NCBI GenBank assembly: GCA_023159155.1
Contig: JAJNNX010000009.1
Coordinates: 372,001-436,000, forward strand
DNA: 64,000 nucleotides
Reading direction: 5' to 3'
Origin: Ustulina deusta
Taxonomy: Eukaryota; Ascomycota; Sordariomycetes; Xylariales; Xylariaceae
Positions 1 to 11,499 of the stretch are shown here, piece after piece; positions within the stretch are counted from its first letter, which is position 1; each line of letters begins with the position of its first letter. The translations under genes and the position numbers were made by a program. A model generated the notes under the pieces. It saw nothing but the letters and a program-made list of their open reading frames with translations, searched no databases and was not told the DNA's origin.

Positions 1-42
1 TAGTCCTGCACCGCCCAGAAGACCATCTCAGCTACTGTCCGA

Positions 43-495
43 GTGCTCGCCGGCTACCGGGCTTATATAATCCGTTTTGTTACGGGAGATCTCTTCTTTC
101 ATAAATTGCCAGCTACAAACGACATCGACGCACACACTTTATTACCTAACTCCTTACTGTTATTGGAATCAACACCCAAAACAACCAAGGCAATACGAAA
201 TACCAGTGTATTAACACAACCTCAGGTTCTTAACACTCTAAATAGGTTACCCCATGTAGTCTGGATCTTGAGCAAATCTTAGAAATCAATCTTAATCGAG
301 CATCAGACGAAACCTGGTAACAGCGCTACTGGTTATAACGCCGAATATGACCTCACATGAGAAGGAAAGAAGCTACTACGTCCTGTTGACATTATCGGCA
401 AAAAGGTTGACCTACCTGCGAACGCGTACTTGGAAAACTCGGAGAAGCCGCTTTACACGCCGCCCGAACAGCAATACCCAAGACAAACCGACTAA
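43..495 (+). pseudogene. Possible decayed protein-coding remnant
   Basis: One reading frame runs from 43 to 495 with protein-like composition but two internal stops, TAG at 280-282 and TGA at 358-360. The stretch between the second stop and 495 reads like ordinary protein (for example DIIGKKVDLPANAYLENS). The TGA lies where CGA would be expected after a C-to-T change. I do not recognise a family, and the window edge cuts the upstream side. It could equally be chance openness, so the call is weak. Confidence 0.2.
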
Positions 496-1613
496 TGCCC
501 GGTTAATTTTTCCGGTACCAGTCACTCTCAGAAGATTGTCTTCCACGACAGGAGGCCGAATCATTCGACTGCACTAAAGTGAGAGATAGCAGTTCGGTTT
601 CACTAGCCGAGATTACCGATTATCGAGGCAACCCACGGAAGCCTATTTCCGATGGAGCTATGCAATGTTTCTAAGTTTCAAATTCACCCATACCCGCCGT
701 TACTCGTCTGACTGAACGCGAGGAGGATATACCCGAAAGGGCTCCAACATCTACCAATGACCTCTACCTGATCGTATTCAGCATTAAGGCCCCAGGCAAC
801 GTGCAAGCAGCCAATGCGTGGCTGCTATATAATCCCCATATCCCCGAGTGCCTGAACCCCTTTGATCATTCCACGCGGCCGCCGGAGCTAGCAAACGGCC
901 TCGAGTAATAGTTAAGAAGATTTGGGATTCCGAGCCCGTTCAAGGGATCATGATCTAAGTCGCCGACAAGTGGCCTTGCAATGTCAACTCGCTGGCTGGG
1001 TCTTCCAAGGGGATCGAGTGTAATGAGTTTCATAGGGACATAGACCAAACGGCCTGCTTTCTTTTCGCCATTTCACTCTTTTCCTTTCTCGCGCTCTTCC
1101 CCTCACATTGATGCTAGTAATCTTCACGATGTCGCTCATCTTTGTTTTCTGTTTGAGTTCATTCCTACTGCCCATCGCGTTTTGGCATGTCGCGTATTAA
1201 ACACATACTTGAACCTCAATAGGTGCTTTATTTTTTTTGTCTGCCATCTTAACTGTAATACTGGATCACATTATTATCTATCATATTTCAATAAAAGGCG
1301 AAAAGGCCCTTATATAGCTTGTCTTATTCAAGCTTTAAGATAAGTATTGCCGGATAACACACAACATGCAAGTTGAAGGGAAGCGACACTCGTCAAGCGG
1401 AATTGTTTATGGGATCGAACCACTTTATATAGTCCTTGGTTGCTGGTTCCCAATTGTTGATGATGTTGTCGACCTTTTTATTTGGAATGTTGAATCTCGA
1501 GACTCACTACCCCTAACTATTTGTGCAGGTGAAGACGATAATGATGGTCTTTGGACAATGTGAGAGCAGTGGGACGGAATATCAAGCTCATTATGATATA
1601 ATAGTCTAATCAC
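496..1613. other. Intergenic, nothing supported
   Basis: No coding frame with splice support or family resemblance was found on either strand. The short open frames overlap one another in different frames and have no codon signature. The right end is the 3' flank of the transcription factor gene that ends at 1614. Confidence 0.5.
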
Positions 1614-3250
1614 TCACATTTGGTGATGTTGCGATACACTATCTCTATGTTGATTTAACCATCTGTTGCGCGGTCGCAAAGCCAGCTTAATGCCCCTCCC
1701 ATGTGCAATCCGCAGGAATGTTCTCATCATATATTCTCGCTGCACACTAGTCAATCCCGCGACGCAACTCGCCACATGTAGTCCTCGCAAAAGGAAATAA
1801 GACCCTAGTGCCTTACCATCTTTTCCCACCGTTGGCAAGCCTAACTGATCCACATCGGCCATCATGTACGGGACACAGGCACAGATCTCGTCAACTGCGT
1901 CGCTGAGCCGCTTCCCGAGATCCCAATTTGAAAGCTGGCCCCAGTTGAAGGTTTGCTGTAATACTGGAAGGGAAGAAGCATAGACGAGGGTTTGTAACGC
2001 ATATATAACTGTGCACCAAAAGCTGATCCAGATTGCCCCATGGTGTATGTTCCGGAATAAATGATACTTCTCCGGTACAATCCCTGGTTGGGAATCGTGG
2101 CCATCTTGGGTGGGAGTCTTGCAGGATTGGTATGACCAGCTAGAGAATGAAGCAGCCCCCCAATCAAGTAGATGTAGATAGGCTGAAAAGATATTATCGA
2201 GGGATCTGATAATCTTACTCTTGAAGATATCCTTACCCGGAACTAAAACCATCGCCTGGGCCTGGGTACAGCATCGCGACGTTTCGCGAATAAGTCGCCA
2301 GAGCTCAGCTTGATGCGCAGGAAAGTCTACTGCTTCAGTGTCATAGCCAACGTCGATTGGGGAAGGAGAGAGCCCTCCAACTGAGTTTAAATGCGCTCTG
2401 CTGTGGATAATTCGGAGCACGGCGTTGCCGTTACCAGTGCCGAGTCGAGCATTCCCGCGTAGCCGTAATAGCTCTATGAGGCCTTTTTCGTGAGGGTCAC
2501 ATGATATGCTTGTGATGCCAATGATTGCCTGCGAACAACAATTATAGAGAGAATTTTTAATGGCCATCTTCACGAGGTGCAACTTACCTCGTACATCTGG
2601 AGGACGACAATAGCCGTCAACGTAGCGTCCGAGCTAGCTTCGAATGGATCCTTTAAAGCTGCCGAGATAGACCGCAGCGTTTCCCCGTAATACTTCTCGG
2701 CGGTTCGTTCAAGATAGGCGAGACCGGTGATATTGGCAAGACTTGCAGAGCCAGCCGCAAGTACCGCGGACTCGACATACCGTGCGCTCGAATTGTTACC
2801 TAATAAATCTGGCAGGAAACCTAAATACCCAGGACCATCCTTCGTCCGGGGGGATGAATAGTTATGCAAGAAATACGCGATAGCTCTCGTATCCCACATC
2901 TCAGAAGGCTGAGTGAGGAGTCGCGGTGTAAACGATGCTGATGCTATTCCTCCTACGTGATCTGGCGTTGCAATATCGGTATGTGTTGACAGACATGAAG
3001 CTTTGACCTTTGAAGCAAGTCCCGCGTTGATGGGACGGAAGAGTACTTGTGTGGCGTCCCGATAGCCTGGACATACACGACGGGCTTTTGTACACCGTCC
3101 ACACTGCGGGTTCTTCTCATCGCACTACCATAAAGCGGTTGGTTAGCGCATTTCGATATCGACGAATTCGAGTCGCCTGTCATTTAGTACCTTCACTTTC
3201 ATCCGCCTGCATGCGTGACATCCTAAGCTATACGGTGCCCGGATCGACAT
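1614..3250 (-). CDS. Zn(II)2Cys6 fungal transcription factor, 3 exons, 503 aa
   Basis: Binuclear zinc cluster regulator, expected to bind CGG-type sites in the nucleus. Exons on the minus strand are 3250-3191, 3124-2588 and 2528-1614, with introns of 66 and 59 bp (GTACTA..TAG and GTAAGT..CAG). Exon 1 codes for only 20 residues and holds the first half of the finger. Splicing completes C11-x2-C14-x6-C21-x6-C28-x2-C31-x6-C38, with the loop KCDEKNPQCGRC. The remainder is a helical fungal-specific regulatory region with the usual QMYE and late SYFLLRGLHVASCVAGL-type stretches. About 500 aa is normal for the class. The first intron splits the zinc finger, which a naive single-exon model would lose. 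It is divergent from the amidohydrolase at 3877 across 626 bp and may regulate it (inference). The target genes and inducer are unknown. Confidence 0.9.
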
Positions 3251-3876
3251 CGGACGCCGCAGGCCGTCTTAGTCCCGTGATGGAGAATCTAAGTAGCTAT
3301 GGTGAAGGTAGGGGGGAACTACACGATCAATCTTGGGGCAAGCCACGCGAGTCGCGACGATAACCCAAAATGAGTGAAAGAAATGGAGAACTGGTTCAAA
3401 ATCTAATGGTTATTGGAGAATAGAATTATTACTCCGTAGATTACACACGCCGCGCCCCAATGTGACATGCTCCTACACTAGTCTAAATCGGGTCATCTTG
3501 TTAGTTCGCCCTGGCTGGTAATTTGTCCCGAATCGCACGAGTTACTCGATTAGGCATTAAGTGCTGACGGGAATGAGTGTTGAGCCACATAGGAACGGGC
3601 TGTTCGAAGCTATAATTCTCAACGATGACTTCACTCGTTGCTCAATACCTAAACTGGGCAAAGCTCACGAAAATCCCCTGCACGTGTAATGCTACAGCGA
3701 GGATAATGCTTACCACGATCGGTATTAAGATGCTCGCCTTTCCGGGAGAAGGAGTCCATGAGTAGTGAAAGGGGTAGGTAGCCGCCAAGTCCGATACCGT
3801 GAAGAGCACCTATATAAGATGCCTCGAACAATCGGTCATAAGAGGTTTACTGTCGCTTTATGAAGAATAAGCACAT
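3251..3876. promoter_or_regulatory. Divergent promoter region with TATA box
   Basis: The 626-bp interval lies between the starts of the Zn2Cys6 factor (minus) and the amidohydrolase (plus). A TATATAAG box at 3811-3818 is about 60-90 bp ahead of the two candidate amidohydrolase start codons, a normal distance for a fungal TATA promoter. No other element could be assigned with confidence. Confidence 0.5.
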
Positions 3877-5148
3877 ATGAACGGCATACTACTTCATTCT
3901 GAGATGTCTCTCCTATCCTTTCTCTACACGTCCTTCTTACTCCTCTCCCTCGGAGTCGCATGTCCATTTCATGAAGGGGCAGACGTGTCCTTCAACTATA
4001 CCCTGATGGCAACCGACAATAATAACTTTCGTTTTTCTCAACAAGATGTCCCACTTGCCGAGGGTAAAATAGCGATTCAAAACGTGCGAGTGTTTGATGG
4101 ACATCAACTCCTTCCGGCAACTACGGTAGTCATCGAGAACGACACGATCACGAGCATCGGGGGCTATAGCAACGCCAATACACATATCGATGGAAATGGC
4201 GGCGTCTTGCTACCAGGGTTTATAGACGCACATGCCCACCCGAGCAACATTACCGACCTCCAAGATTTGAGTCGTTATGGTGTTACTACCACGATGCTCA
4301 TGGCTTGCTTCGCGCCGCAACTCTGCCAGTCTTTAAAGAACCACACTGGCCTGGTTGATGTCGTGGCAGGATCGTTACCAGCCGCCGCGCCAGGAAGCAC
4401 GCACGGGAACATTATTGTTGCGGTAGATGGCAACGGGGATCGTCTGGTCGCGAATGCTAGCGTAGCTTCCCAATGGGTCGATGATGCGGTATCATGGGGA
4501 CCAGACTTTGTCAAGCTCATTGCCGAGTCTCCGGGCTTGGACCAGCAGACGCTGGACGTCTTAACAAAAAGGTCTCGTGAGCATGGGAAGCGCGTGGCGT
4601 GCCACGCATCTGCTCTCGATGCGTACACTCAAGCGGCAACTGCCGGCGCTGATAATATCCAACACGTGCCGCTCGATGAACCGATCTCCCCCAACCTAGC
4701 GAGACGTATTGCTTCTAGAGGGCAGGTTGCTACCCCAACGCTCGCGATCTTGCGAGCGATAAGCGATGCATCCCCAGAAACCCGTAACTACACGGCCGCA
4801 GAGGAGACGGTGAGACGCCTGAAGGAGGCCGGGGTGCCTATCATCGCTGGCACGGATGCAAACTTGGTCCAAGGACTGATCGCCACAGTGCCGTTTGGAA
4901 TAAGTCTTCACGAAGAACTGCAATTATTGGTTGATGCAGGACTGTCTCCGGTGGAAGCTTTACGGGCTGCCACCTCTGTCGCGGCGGAGCACTGGGGTTT
5001 ACGCGATAGAGGCGTTATTGCGCCGGGAAAACGCGCCGATCTCGTGCTGCTTTCCGAGAACCCGCTTGAAGACATCACCGCCACCCAGAGTATCCAAAGG
5101 ATCTGGCTTGCTGGTGTGGAATTTTCAGGAGCTCTAGGAACATTTTGA
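3877..5148 (+). CDS. Secreted amidohydrolase-family metal-dependent hydrolase, 423 aa
   Basis: Single-exon amidohydrolase-superfamily protein, predicted to hydrolyse an amide, ester or cyclic amide bond with a metal centre. Visible metal and catalytic residues in order: H119 and H121 in FIDAHAHP, K213 in FVKLIAE (possible bridging carboxylated lysine), H243 in VACHAS, H263 in IQHVP and D327 in AGTDAN. The C-terminal GVIAPGKRADLVLL strand returns to the small beta-sandwich, as in imidazolonepropionase-like and prolidase-like members. A hydrophobic N-terminus ending LGVACP indicates secretion. The second ATG at 3904 gives a cleaner signal peptide than the first. Several NxT/NxS sites fit an extracellular enzyme. 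The substrate cannot be read from sequence. Secreted fungal relatives include mycotoxin-amide hydrolases, but nothing here proves that activity. Confidence 0.88.
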   Translation: MNGILLHSEMSLLSFLYTSFLLLSLGVACPFHEGADVSFNYTLMATDNNNFRFSQQDVPLAEGKIAIQNVRVFDGHQLLPATTVVIENDTITSIGGYSNANTHIDGNGGVLLPGFIDAHAHPSNITDLQDLSRYGVTTTMLMACFAPQLCQSLKNHTGLVDVVAGSLPAAAPGSTHGNIIVAVDGNGDRLVANASVASQWVDDAVSWGPDFVKLIAESPGLDQQTLDVLTKRSREHGKRVACHASALDAYTQAATAGADNIQHVPLDEPISPNLARRIASRGQVATPTLAILRAISDASPETRNYTAAEETVRRLKEAGVPIIAGTDANLVQGLIATVPFGISLHEELQLLVDAGLSPVEALRAATSVAAEHWGLRDRGVIAPGKRADLVLLSENPLEDITATQSIQRIWLAGVEFSGALGTF

Positions 5149-8100
5149 ACTCCCTATGTACTCTATTATACTGCAGAGCTACCTGTTGAATTCGCTATGA
5201 TGAAGTAGTAGGGTGATAGAAGAATATTATTCAAGCTATTTTTATTGGAAAGCTTTGCAAGCTTCCCAGTCGCTCTTGCAAAGCTTGATGTTAATATCGG
5301 TCGACCAAAAATTCTATATTTGTCCGCAAGCCTCTGATTGGTTAAACCCCAAATCCCACCCCTCTGATTGGCTTATGCATGCCAAGCAACTCACCCACAA
5401 CTCTATATCACATTTGCGGTTGCGGCTTACGCAGTCTTCGCCTGGAATCCTTCTGAATAGCGGTTCGAGACCCTCGGCTGGGCATTGGTAGGCGAAGGGT
5501 GTATGTACACTAGATAAGTTTTTAGCCAAGCGCTATAGCTTGGTCAATCAACCACTCAAGTTTGTTCCCATTGAAAGCGCAAGGTGCAAAAGTCACGGTA
5601 ACTCCAATGTACAAGGGTGTAAGCAATACTATTATTAGAAGGTTTCAGCTTTAAGAAGTTCTCTATGCCGCCATTCTAAACAAAGGATTAACCGAGCTAA
5701 ATTGGAAAATATCATGATACCTTGGTTTTGCCACAAATAACGCAACAAGTAGCTACTAATTATATTCTGTCCCAATATAGTGAAAATGATGCAGTTGTTA
5801 GGTTCGGACAAGTTGCAAAAATTAGCAGATGAGCTCAAAAGCTTGTATCGAGTTAAACTAACAATTTATACTTGATATTATTTGTTTATTGTATGAATCA
5901 CTAGCAGCACACTCACTCTTGTACTTTTCCACCGCTGATACCTTCCTATTGTCGAAGAGAAGAAGGAAATAAATATGGCACCTGTGAAATACAGATGATG
6001 GCTAGGCTAGGATTCCCTTGCATACATGTATGCAGATTGATGTAACGAACTACCTACAGTAGGTATGTATGAAACCACAGCACAAGAGAGGGCAGGCCAG
6101 GTAGGCAAAGTACACGGGCTAACCCCCAGTCCCGACCACGAGTGCATTCTATTTTACCTTTGACCCCATTAAATGGGTCTGTGCGCCGATTACATGACTA
6201 GTGATAAGTGGTAGATGCTAGATTGTACTTAGAGACTTGTCTGTGTCATTGTGTATTATTTGTGTGGTATCTGACGACAGAGGATCGAAATAAATTGCCC
6301 CAGGAGAAGGAAGAGTCCGAAAGTTTGAGTGATCCGCGACTATGAACATCGTCGCCGAAATAATCCTCTTCTTTGGATAGCCCGTGACTTTAAGCGGGGA
6401 AAGTATCTGATTGAAGACCGTCAACAAGAACGAGTTTCAGGTACCACAAAGCGTGCCGCAGCAGCTGGCGATGGCGATGATCCTGAAGCTACCGGCAAAG
6501 CGAGGGCGGTGGCGGAACCTCACAAATAGAATGTGGCATACATCCTGATCTCGCAGCTCAGTGGAACCTATCTAGCTACGGCAGGTTCTGGACGACTGTT
6601 CCCAACATGTCGGGGTATCTTTGCAAGCATAATCGGTTCGAGGGGAGAGAGAAATTGTGAGTACACCACGATTTTTTCAACAATTCTGTATACGATAGTT
6701 GATTAAGCTGCATGCAATACAGAAGAAAATATTATTTATTTCTCTCTCCGTTGCCAAGTCCCCTTTCGTTTATTCTTCCGCTCTGTCCTTTAGCGTTCGG
6801 AAAAGCTATAGGAACAAACCAGGGTACTGTTCTAACTCCGGGAACCTTGGCCGGGGATGTTGATCTACCAGTTGGAGGCTCCCCTGATCCTGTTCGGCAC
6901 AGTTTAAGGGATGACGTACACTACCTAATAACGCTGGTTTACCCAAGCAATCTGGCTCATTGGCCCTGGCCTCGCTGCCAATCGATGGTAATAGACAGGC
7001 CTGACATATGTATGTAGCATATGTAGGAAATTTCGTCTCGTGTTGTCGGCTCGTGTCACTGAACCGTGGCTCCACGAGTTCAACAGTGTCTCGGGAGCTG
7101 TGGCCGTAGATCAGCAGAGCCCAAGCCAGTCTAGTGGTTGGCCATGTGGCGATCATTCGTTTTCTGTTTCTATAAAAGTAAGTAATCAAATCTTCAGGTC
7201 ATTCATACATGGCCACCCTGCTGGACCTCTGTGTACGCCAGTCTACAGGGAGACAGCAGCGCGTCGAACATCTCGACTGAGTGGTTACCAACGCTCAGCG
7301 CGCTGTTCAGAGAAGAAGAACACCAACTGGGAGAAGTTGCCTACGCCAATGCTGAGTATGTATCTTGAAACATGATACCTATTCCCCAACTCGGTAAAGT
7401 GTCGACCTATGCACCCCAGACCTGGCCAAATGGCGCGACTACACTAGTCAAGACATTAGCGCTTGTAAATCCTTTGTGTTTTACTTCTGTGCCCCCCTCA
7501 ACTCCCTGTTTTAGATTTAGGTAGCTTTAGCATGCAGTTGTCAGTATGGCTCAAAGATAAAAAGAAGATACATCAATTCAGCTTTTAAAAGCATCCACGG
7601 TGGGGGAAAGATGTGGGCACTGTCTCTCGTACCGTTACCTTCCTACAAGCTCTCTCTGTCTTAGATACAGAAAGAGTTTGAATTCGAGCGCTCATAGGTA
7701 TCCCTAAGTACCAAGACACATTACTATTGGTCAGGTGACCTCGCGTCAACAGGGCCACCCCACCCACAGTAAGGTACAGTACCTAGTTGGGTACCTAGGA
7801 GGCAGCCACGGCAGTGTCCTTAGTTAGGTACCGACACTGCTAGCGGTAGCTTGACAATGGCATGCAACCAAGGCAACGTGCCAGACCCGGGCCGCGCACC
7901 CACGCCTCCGGTACCGAGCAGATCAAGTGCCTTACCTGTACCTATTCCAGCTAGGCGCACAGGCGATACATCATGGACCCGTCAACCATGCGACGCTCGA
8001 TGCAACGTCAGCTGGCTGCACTGCCATCTATTTCCAACTCTTGAGGTATCATCGAGGAAACGAAAAGAAAAGACTGCGAGCCTTGTCTCTGCTTTCCGCC

Positions 8101-8385
8101 CTTCTCGCCCTCCCGCCATCCCCCCCCTTTCCTCTGCATTCCGTCGTTTCTCTCCATCATTTTTATCCCCGTTCGTGTCGGACACACCCCAATGCTTCAT
8201 CCGGCCAGCGACATTTGAGTTTGCAAACTTACACACTACAAATCGAGAGCCTGCACAAAACCGAAGCAAATCACCACCACCAGGTCTCGACCCTACAATT
8301 CCATGCCACCCCCCCATGATTCCATCACAGAATAATAACACGACACCTCCGCGCCCACACACCCGCACACCCACCAAGCATCGAG
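5149..8385. other. 3.2-kb gene-free interval
   Basis: No supported gene on either strand. Visible items: two copies of CCTCTGATTGG (CCAAT boxes in reverse) near 5330-5370, an imperfect repeat of GCAAGCTT/GCAAAGCTT around 5255-5290, and TACCTAGG-type tracts near 7777-7830. The last 500 bp are C-rich on the plus strand and are probably promoter and 5' leader of the SNF2 gene. Longer open frames here lack splice support and family resemblance. Confidence 0.5.
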
Positions 8386-11300
8386 ATGCTCCAACAAGAA
8401 AGACTGCCTGTCCGCCAGGGCCAGCCGTCGCAAACCGAACCAGAACCAAGCCATGCGTCCTTTTCCTACTATGGCACCCCGGCATACCTCCACCCCTCAC
8501 AGTACCAGACGAATGACTTCATAAGCCATCGAGATAACTTTCACCTCCATGCCTCGGCCCCTCCACCCCAGCCATACCCCTTCGCGGGCTATCCGGCCGA
8601 TCCTTATCGAGATACAAGACATGGCTTCACTGCCGCGTACGCCGGGCAACCTCATGTGGAATACGGACCCAGCCAACATGGCCTCGTTGCCATACACGCC
8701 GAACAACCTCACGTGAAATACGAACCTGGCCAACATGGCCTCGTTGCCATGCATGCTGAACAACCTCACGTGAAATACGAACCTGGCCAACATGGCCTCG
8801 TCGCCGCGCACGCCGAGCAGCCTCACGTGAAATACGAGCCCGGCCACTATGGCCTGGACGATCCGAGACTGGCCCACCTGCCCCCGAACTGCGATCCATA
8901 CGATGACAGGGAACGAGAAGCCATCCGCAACCTCTTGGATGTGCCTGATGTAGACATTCCCATATGGGAGCGCCAGGGGCAACCCGCTGCTTTGCGACAG
9001 AGCCTCATGCCCCATCAACAAGTCGGCCTGACGTGGCTGATCAACCAAGAGCAAAGCCCTCACAAAGGCGGCATCCTCGCCGATGACATGGGATTGGGCA
9101 AGACCATCCAGGCCATTGCCTTGATCCTGTCCCGTCCGCCCGAGGACGGTACTCGCAAGACTACACTTATCGTCGTGCCAACATCGCTACTTCGCCAATG
9201 GGAGCGCGAGATTGACGACAAGGTGAAGCCTGGCCACAAGCTCAAGACAATCATCTTCCATAGCGGGAAAAAACGGAATATCACGGTCGCCAGGTTGCTA
9301 TCTTATGACATCGTTCTAACAACCTATGGCACTCTAGCACACGAGTGGAAGCAAATATACGAGCGCCGAAAGACCGCAGGGGCTGTGCTCCTAGCATCCC
9401 ATGCCATATTCCATCGCATCATTCTTGACGAAGCCCATAATGTCAAGAACCGAAACTCACAGGCCTCCAGGGCCGTGGATTGCCTTCGCAGTACTTATCG
9501 ACTTTGCATGACTGGAACCCCTTTGATGAACCGGCTCGACGAACTCTATCCTCTTATTCGCTTCCTTCGCATCGCGCCATACCGAGAATGGGAAAACTTT
9601 CGGCGAAATCTGACATCCATCAAGGGGGGCGAGACGAGAGCTTTGAAGCAACTCCACGTTCTTCTCGGCCGCATCCTTTTACGCCGGACCGAGAAAACCA
9701 TGGTTGATGGTCAGCCCATCTTGACCTTACCAGAGTTGACTGTTCACACCGTCGAAGCTGTTTTCGACAAAGATCAGCTAGAATATTACCATGCTCTCGA
9801 ACAGCATTCACAGCTGCGAATGAACAGATACTTGAGGGACGGTACAGTTACCCGGAATTATTGGTATATTCTCCTCCTGATTCTTAGACTCCGGCAATGC
9901 TGCTGTCATCCTCACTTGATCAAAGATCATGCCATTCCGGAGGGAGTGAATATGACACCCGAGGAGATGACGAATTTGGCCCATAAGTTGACGAGGCATG
10001 CTGTTCACCGGGTCCAACATCAGAACGGTTTTGAATGCCCAATGTGTCAAGAAAAGACTGAAACCCCCATCATCATCTACCCCTGCGGACATTATGTTTG
10101 CGGCGACTGTATCACGAATATGGCATCCATAGGAGAGCTAGGTTTCGAGGCTGAGGGCGATGGAGGCGACACAATAATGGGGAAATGCCCCACAGAGGGG
10201 TGCAATGAGTCTGTCGACTCGAAGCAGGTCATTTGCTATCGGAATTTTCGCGAGGTGCACCTCCCTAACAATGACAAGGGAGCCCGCAGTGTAGCGAACT
10301 CAGAGGAGGAAGATCTAGACAATGAAGATGTGGACAAGGACGGCAATCTCAAAAATTTTGTCGTGTCGGATGACTATGAAAGTGGTGATGAGGAGGGGTC
10401 GAGCGATGCCTCGCTTTCCGCTAGAAAACCCGACACAAAACATCTGCGAGGTTTCGATCCCCTCGCATCGGAAGAGGGGTCGAACAACAGCCCGTGCAGT
10501 GAGCGCAGCCCAGGAGGCCAGCTAGACACCACTCCCTCTGCAGCAGAGAGCCACGATGATGACTCTGATGATTCTTTGCCACCCATTGACTCATTCTTTG
10601 CCGGTATCAAGAAAAAGACGGAATCCAAGGCCAATCCGAAAACCCCTCTTACAGGTCTTTCAGGTACAAGACAGAACGGGGGAAACAAAGCCCCGCCGTT
10701 TCTCACCACACAGAAGATAAGGCACGCTATGAAGCACGACAGCGACTCTGAAGATGATTCCACAAATGAAGACAGCGCCGTATCTTTGGACCAGAAGAGA
10801 AAAAGACCTGCCGGAAAAAGTGTAGCTAAGCCGAGAAAGATACAGAGGAAGGGTAAGGGGCGACGGACTGAACTCACACTTGGCGCCCTTAAGAAGTCAA
10901 GCTTGACCAGTGCTGCTGCCAAGGAACGGCATTTCAATGGACTGAGAAAAGATTGGGAGTCAAGTGCGAAGATTGATAAGGCAATGGAATTGTTAGGAAT
11001 GATCCGACGAGAATTTCCCGATGAAAAGACACTTGTCTTTAGCCAGTTCACCTCGTTTCTCGACCTCATGGAGATTCCCATTTCAGACGATGGGTACAAC
11101 TATCGACGCTACGATGGTAGTATGCTTAACGGTGACAGAGATGCGGCCGTCGATGACTTCATGAAGAAACCCGAGGTGAAGATCATGCTAGTCAGCTTGA
11201 GGTGTGGTAATGCAGGCCTAAATCTATATGCCGCAACGCGCGTCATCATGCTTGATCCGTTCTGGAACCCATCAGTGGAAGATCAAGCCATCAAACGGGC

Positions 11301-11499
11301 TCACCGGCTGGGCCAGACTAGACCTGTCATTGCGTATCGGATCCTGGTCAAAGAGACGGTGGAGGATCGTATTCTTGTATTGCAAGAGAAGAAAAGACAA
11401 CTCGTGAGTGACGTTCTCAATGCCGAAGCTCGGAAGGGTCTCAGCCGTTTGAGCGTATCAGAGCTTGCTGGTTTGTTTGGTATCAATTGGCATCGTTGA
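8386..11499 (+). CDS. SNF2-family ATPase with embedded RING finger (ULS1/RAD5/RAD16-type), 1037 aa
   Basis: Intronless nuclear DNA translocase with a likely ubiquitin-ligase module. Order of parts: Gln/Pro/Tyr-rich N-terminus with four copies of a 19-residue repeat (residues 86-161); SNF2 ATPase lobe with Walker A DDMGLGKT at 233-240 and DEAH box at 348-351; a C3HC4-like RING starting at C551 (CPMC, then PCGHYVCGDC); an acidic Ser/Asp-rich linker with basic patches; and the helicase C lobe from about 884 (FSQFTSF) to the AHRLGQ motif near 972. A RING between the two lobes is typical of RAD5, RAD16 and ULS1. No HIRAN domain was seen, which argues against RAD5. The likely role is chromatin remodelling in repair or clearing of SUMO-modified proteins (family inference). 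The start is the first ATG in frame. Confidence 0.9.
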   Translation: MLQQERLPVRQGQPSQTEPEPSHASFSYYGTPAYLHPSQYQTNDFISHRDNFHLHASAPPPQPYPFAGYPADPYRDTRHGFTAAYAGQPHVEYGPSQHGLVAIHAEQPHVKYEPGQHGLVAMHAEQPHVKYEPGQHGLVAAHAEQPHVKYEPGHYGLDDPRLAHLPPNCDPYDDREREAIRNLLDVPDVDIPIWERQGQPAALRQSLMPHQQVGLTWLINQEQSPHKGGILADDMGLGKTIQAIALILSRPPEDGTRKTTLIVVPTSLLRQWEREIDDKVKPGHKLKTIIFHSGKKRNITVARLLSYDIVLTTYGTLAHEWKQIYERRKTAGAVLLASHAIFHRIILDEAHNVKNRNSQASRAVDCLRSTYRLCMTGTPLMNRLDELYPLIRFLRIAPYREWENFRRNLTSIKGGETRALKQLHVLLGRILLRRTEKTMVDGQPILTLPELTVHTVEAVFDKDQLEYYHALEQHSQLRMNRYLRDGTVTRNYWYILLLILRLRQCCCHPHLIKDHAIPEGVNMTPEEMTNLAHKLTRHAVHRVQHQNGFECPMCQEKTETPIIIYPCGHYVCGDCITNMASIGELGFEAEGDGGDTIMGKCPTEGCNESVDSKQVICYRNFREVHLPNNDKGARSVANSEEEDLDNEDVDKDGNLKNFVVSDDYESGDEEGSSDASLSARKPDTKHLRGFDPLASEEGSNNSPCSERSPGGQLDTTPSAAESHDDDSDDSLPPIDSFFAGIKKKTESKANPKTPLTGLSGTRQNGGNKAPPFLTTQKIRHAMKHDSDSEDDSTNEDSAVSLDQKRKRPAGKSVAKPRKIQRKGKGRRTELTLGALKKSSLTSAAAKERHFNGLRKDWESSAKIDKAMELLGMIRREFPDEKTLVFSQFTSFLDLMEIPISDDGYNYRRYDGSMLNGDRDAAVDDFMKKPEVKIMLVSLRCGNAGLNLYAATRVIMLDPFWNPSVEDQAIKRAHRLGQTRPVIAYRILVKETVEDRILVLQEKKRQLVSDVLNAEARKGLSRLSVSELAGLFGINWHR
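8641..8868 (+). repeat. Four tandem 57-bp coding repeats in the SNF2 gene
   Basis: Four in-frame units of 57 bp encode a 19-residue unit of the form AEQPHVKYEPGQHGLVAMH. The first unit is the most diverged (GQPHVEYGPS) and the middle two are nearly identical. Such a homogenised coding minisatellite is likely to vary in copy number between strains. Confidence 0.9.

Noticed and set aside
3251..3876. CGG triplets near the transcription factor start as self-regulatory sites
   Set aside because: The clearest pair overlaps the coding start and spacing is not a recognised Zn2Cys6 site; chance is likely.
5455..5495. GGTTCGAGACC, resembling a tRNA B box
   Set aside because: No A box at the right distance, no acceptor stem and no anticodon loop could be folded around it.
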